Assembly (NCBI GenBank): GCA_902797405.1 | Contig: CADBSP010000052.1 | Span: 1-6,094 of the forward strand | Origin: an uncultured Eubacteriales bacterium | GTDB taxonomy: Bacteria; Bacillota; Clostridia; Peptostreptococcales; Anaerovoracaceae | DNA length: 6,094 bases | Reading direction: 5' to 3' | Shown here: piece by piece, positions 5,445-6,094 of the stretch | How the letters are laid out: each line of letters begins with the position of its first letter | Numbering within the stretch: position 1 is the stretch's first letter | Position numbers and translations under genes: made by a program | Notes under the pieces: generated by a model | The model's input: the letters and a program-made list of their open reading frames with translations, nothing else | Told to the model about the DNA's origin: nothing | Databases searched by the model: none

Positions 5445-6094
5445 ATGAATTTGCAAATAGATTCTAGAAAAGTAAAAAAAGGAGATGTATTCTTTTGCTT
5501 GGTGGGGTCCGCTCAGGATGGGCATGATTTTGCTGGAGCGGCGGTGGAGAATGGAGCTTCCATTATAGTGTATCAGCACGATATCCCCTTTCATCAAGAC
5601 GGCGGGACAATTTACATAAAGGTCGATGACACCCTGGCTGCCCTAAATGAGGCTGCAGATTCTCTGAACGGATTTCCAAGCAAGAAGTTAACCATGTTCG
5701 GCGTTACCGGAACCAACGGCAAGTCTTCCATATCTTACATGATCTCTGAGATTTACTCCAAGCTGGAGGGTCCCTGCGGGTATATGGGTACAATCGGCGG
5801 AAAACTCGGCGAGCAAGATAGTGAAGTGGCAGCGGATTCTTCTGCGAGAAAAGAGTATAAGGTTGGGCTTACGACACCCGATGTTATCACTATGCATTCC
5901 ACGTTGGCAGAAATGCTTCATGATGGAGCAAAGGCGGCATCCATAGAAGTAAGCTCTCATGGTTTGGTGCAAGGCCGTGTAGATGCGGTTGATTTTGATT
6001 ATGCTATCTACACAAATTTGACTAGAGAGCACTTGGATTATTTCCACGACATGGAAACATATTTTGAATCAAAGGCGCTTTTCTTTAAGATGCT
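5445..6094 (+). CDS. murE: UDP-N-acetylmuramyl-tripeptide synthetase (MurE-type Mur ligase), cut by right edge
   Basis: The first 216 codons of an ATP-dependent Mur ligase that adds the third amino acid to UDP-MurNAc-L-Ala-D-Glu in cytoplasmic peptidoglycan synthesis. Visible motifs are DSRKVKKGDVFFC (6-18), the N-terminal substrate-binding signature; the P-loop GVTGTNGKSS (86-95, with KSS in place of the usual KTT); TTPD (143-146); EVSSHGLVQGRVDAVDFD (168-185); NLTREHLDYFH (191-201); and Lys210 in YFESK, the expected carbamylated lysine. The C-terminal domain that sets specificity for diaminopimelate or lysine is outside the window. The ATG at 5445 has AGGG eight bases upstream but leaves only five residues before DSRKV, against about 25-30 in the family. 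The frame is open upstream to a stop at 5346-5348 and reads like the missing N-terminus (NILARIER), yet contains no ATG, GTG or TTG. The true start is uncertain. Confidence 0.9.
   Translation, partial: MNLQIDSRKVKKGDVFFCLVGSAQDGHDFAGAAVENGASIIVYQHDIPFHQDGGTIYIKVDDTLAALNEAADSLNGFPSKKLTMFGVTGTNGKSSISYMISEIYSKLEGPCGYMGTIGGKLGEQDSEVAADSSARKEYKVGLTTPDVITMHSTLAEMLHDGAKAASIEVSSHGLVQGRVDAVDFDYAIYTNLTREHLDYFHDMETYFESKALFFKM

Noticed and set aside
5688..6047. 119-codon minus-strand frame at the right edge
   Set aside because: It lies wholly antisense to the murE coding region, whose motifs are unmistakable.

Overview
The window reads as ordinary chromosome of a low-to-moderate-GC Clostridia-type member of the Bacillota. 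The support is family-level: AGGAG-type ribosome binding sites, TTG and GTG starts, a sigma factor with the region-2/4 linker style common in gut Clostridia (RGGGEATLTLDEL), and a prepilin peptidase with the FNKVPAKWFCDYGEEP signature instead of zinc-binding cysteines. I cannot name a genus.

Six genes lie on the minus strand and one on the plus strand. In minus-strand order they are: an ECF-like sigma factor (4620-5249); a 625-residue single-pass membrane protein with a von Willebrand A (vWA) domain (2719-4596); a 186-bp near-perfect palindrome with a terminator-like core (2500-2685); an A24 prepilin peptidase (1717-2430); the tRNA pseudouridine synthase truA (845-1654); a dCMP deaminase (183-707); and the first 27 codons of a MATE-type transporter that leaves at the left edge (1-81). 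Diverging from the sigma gene, a Mur ligase of the MurE type (5445 onward) runs off the right edge.

Functionally the window splits in three. The sigma factor and the membrane vWA protein form a two-gene unit that looks like an envelope-responsive sigma factor with its membrane-anchored partner; this is the most novel content. The palindrome separates that unit from a run of housekeeping genes (pilin processing, tRNA modification, dTMP supply, efflux), which share strand and close spacing and may be partly co-transcribed. The murE gene, for peptidoglycan precursor synthesis, diverges from the sigma gene across a short region where two extended -10 elements overlap back to back.

Small-scale oddities: a 40-bp tandem duplication of the prepilin peptidase/truA junction, which left a duplicated start region and a five-codon ORF; the missing canonical start codon for the apparent N-terminus of MurE, next to a 12-bp tandem microduplication; and a 12-bp direct repeat with 32-bp spacing just upstream of the MATE gene. 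I found no rRNA, tRNA, CRISPR array, riboswitch or complete insertion sequence.
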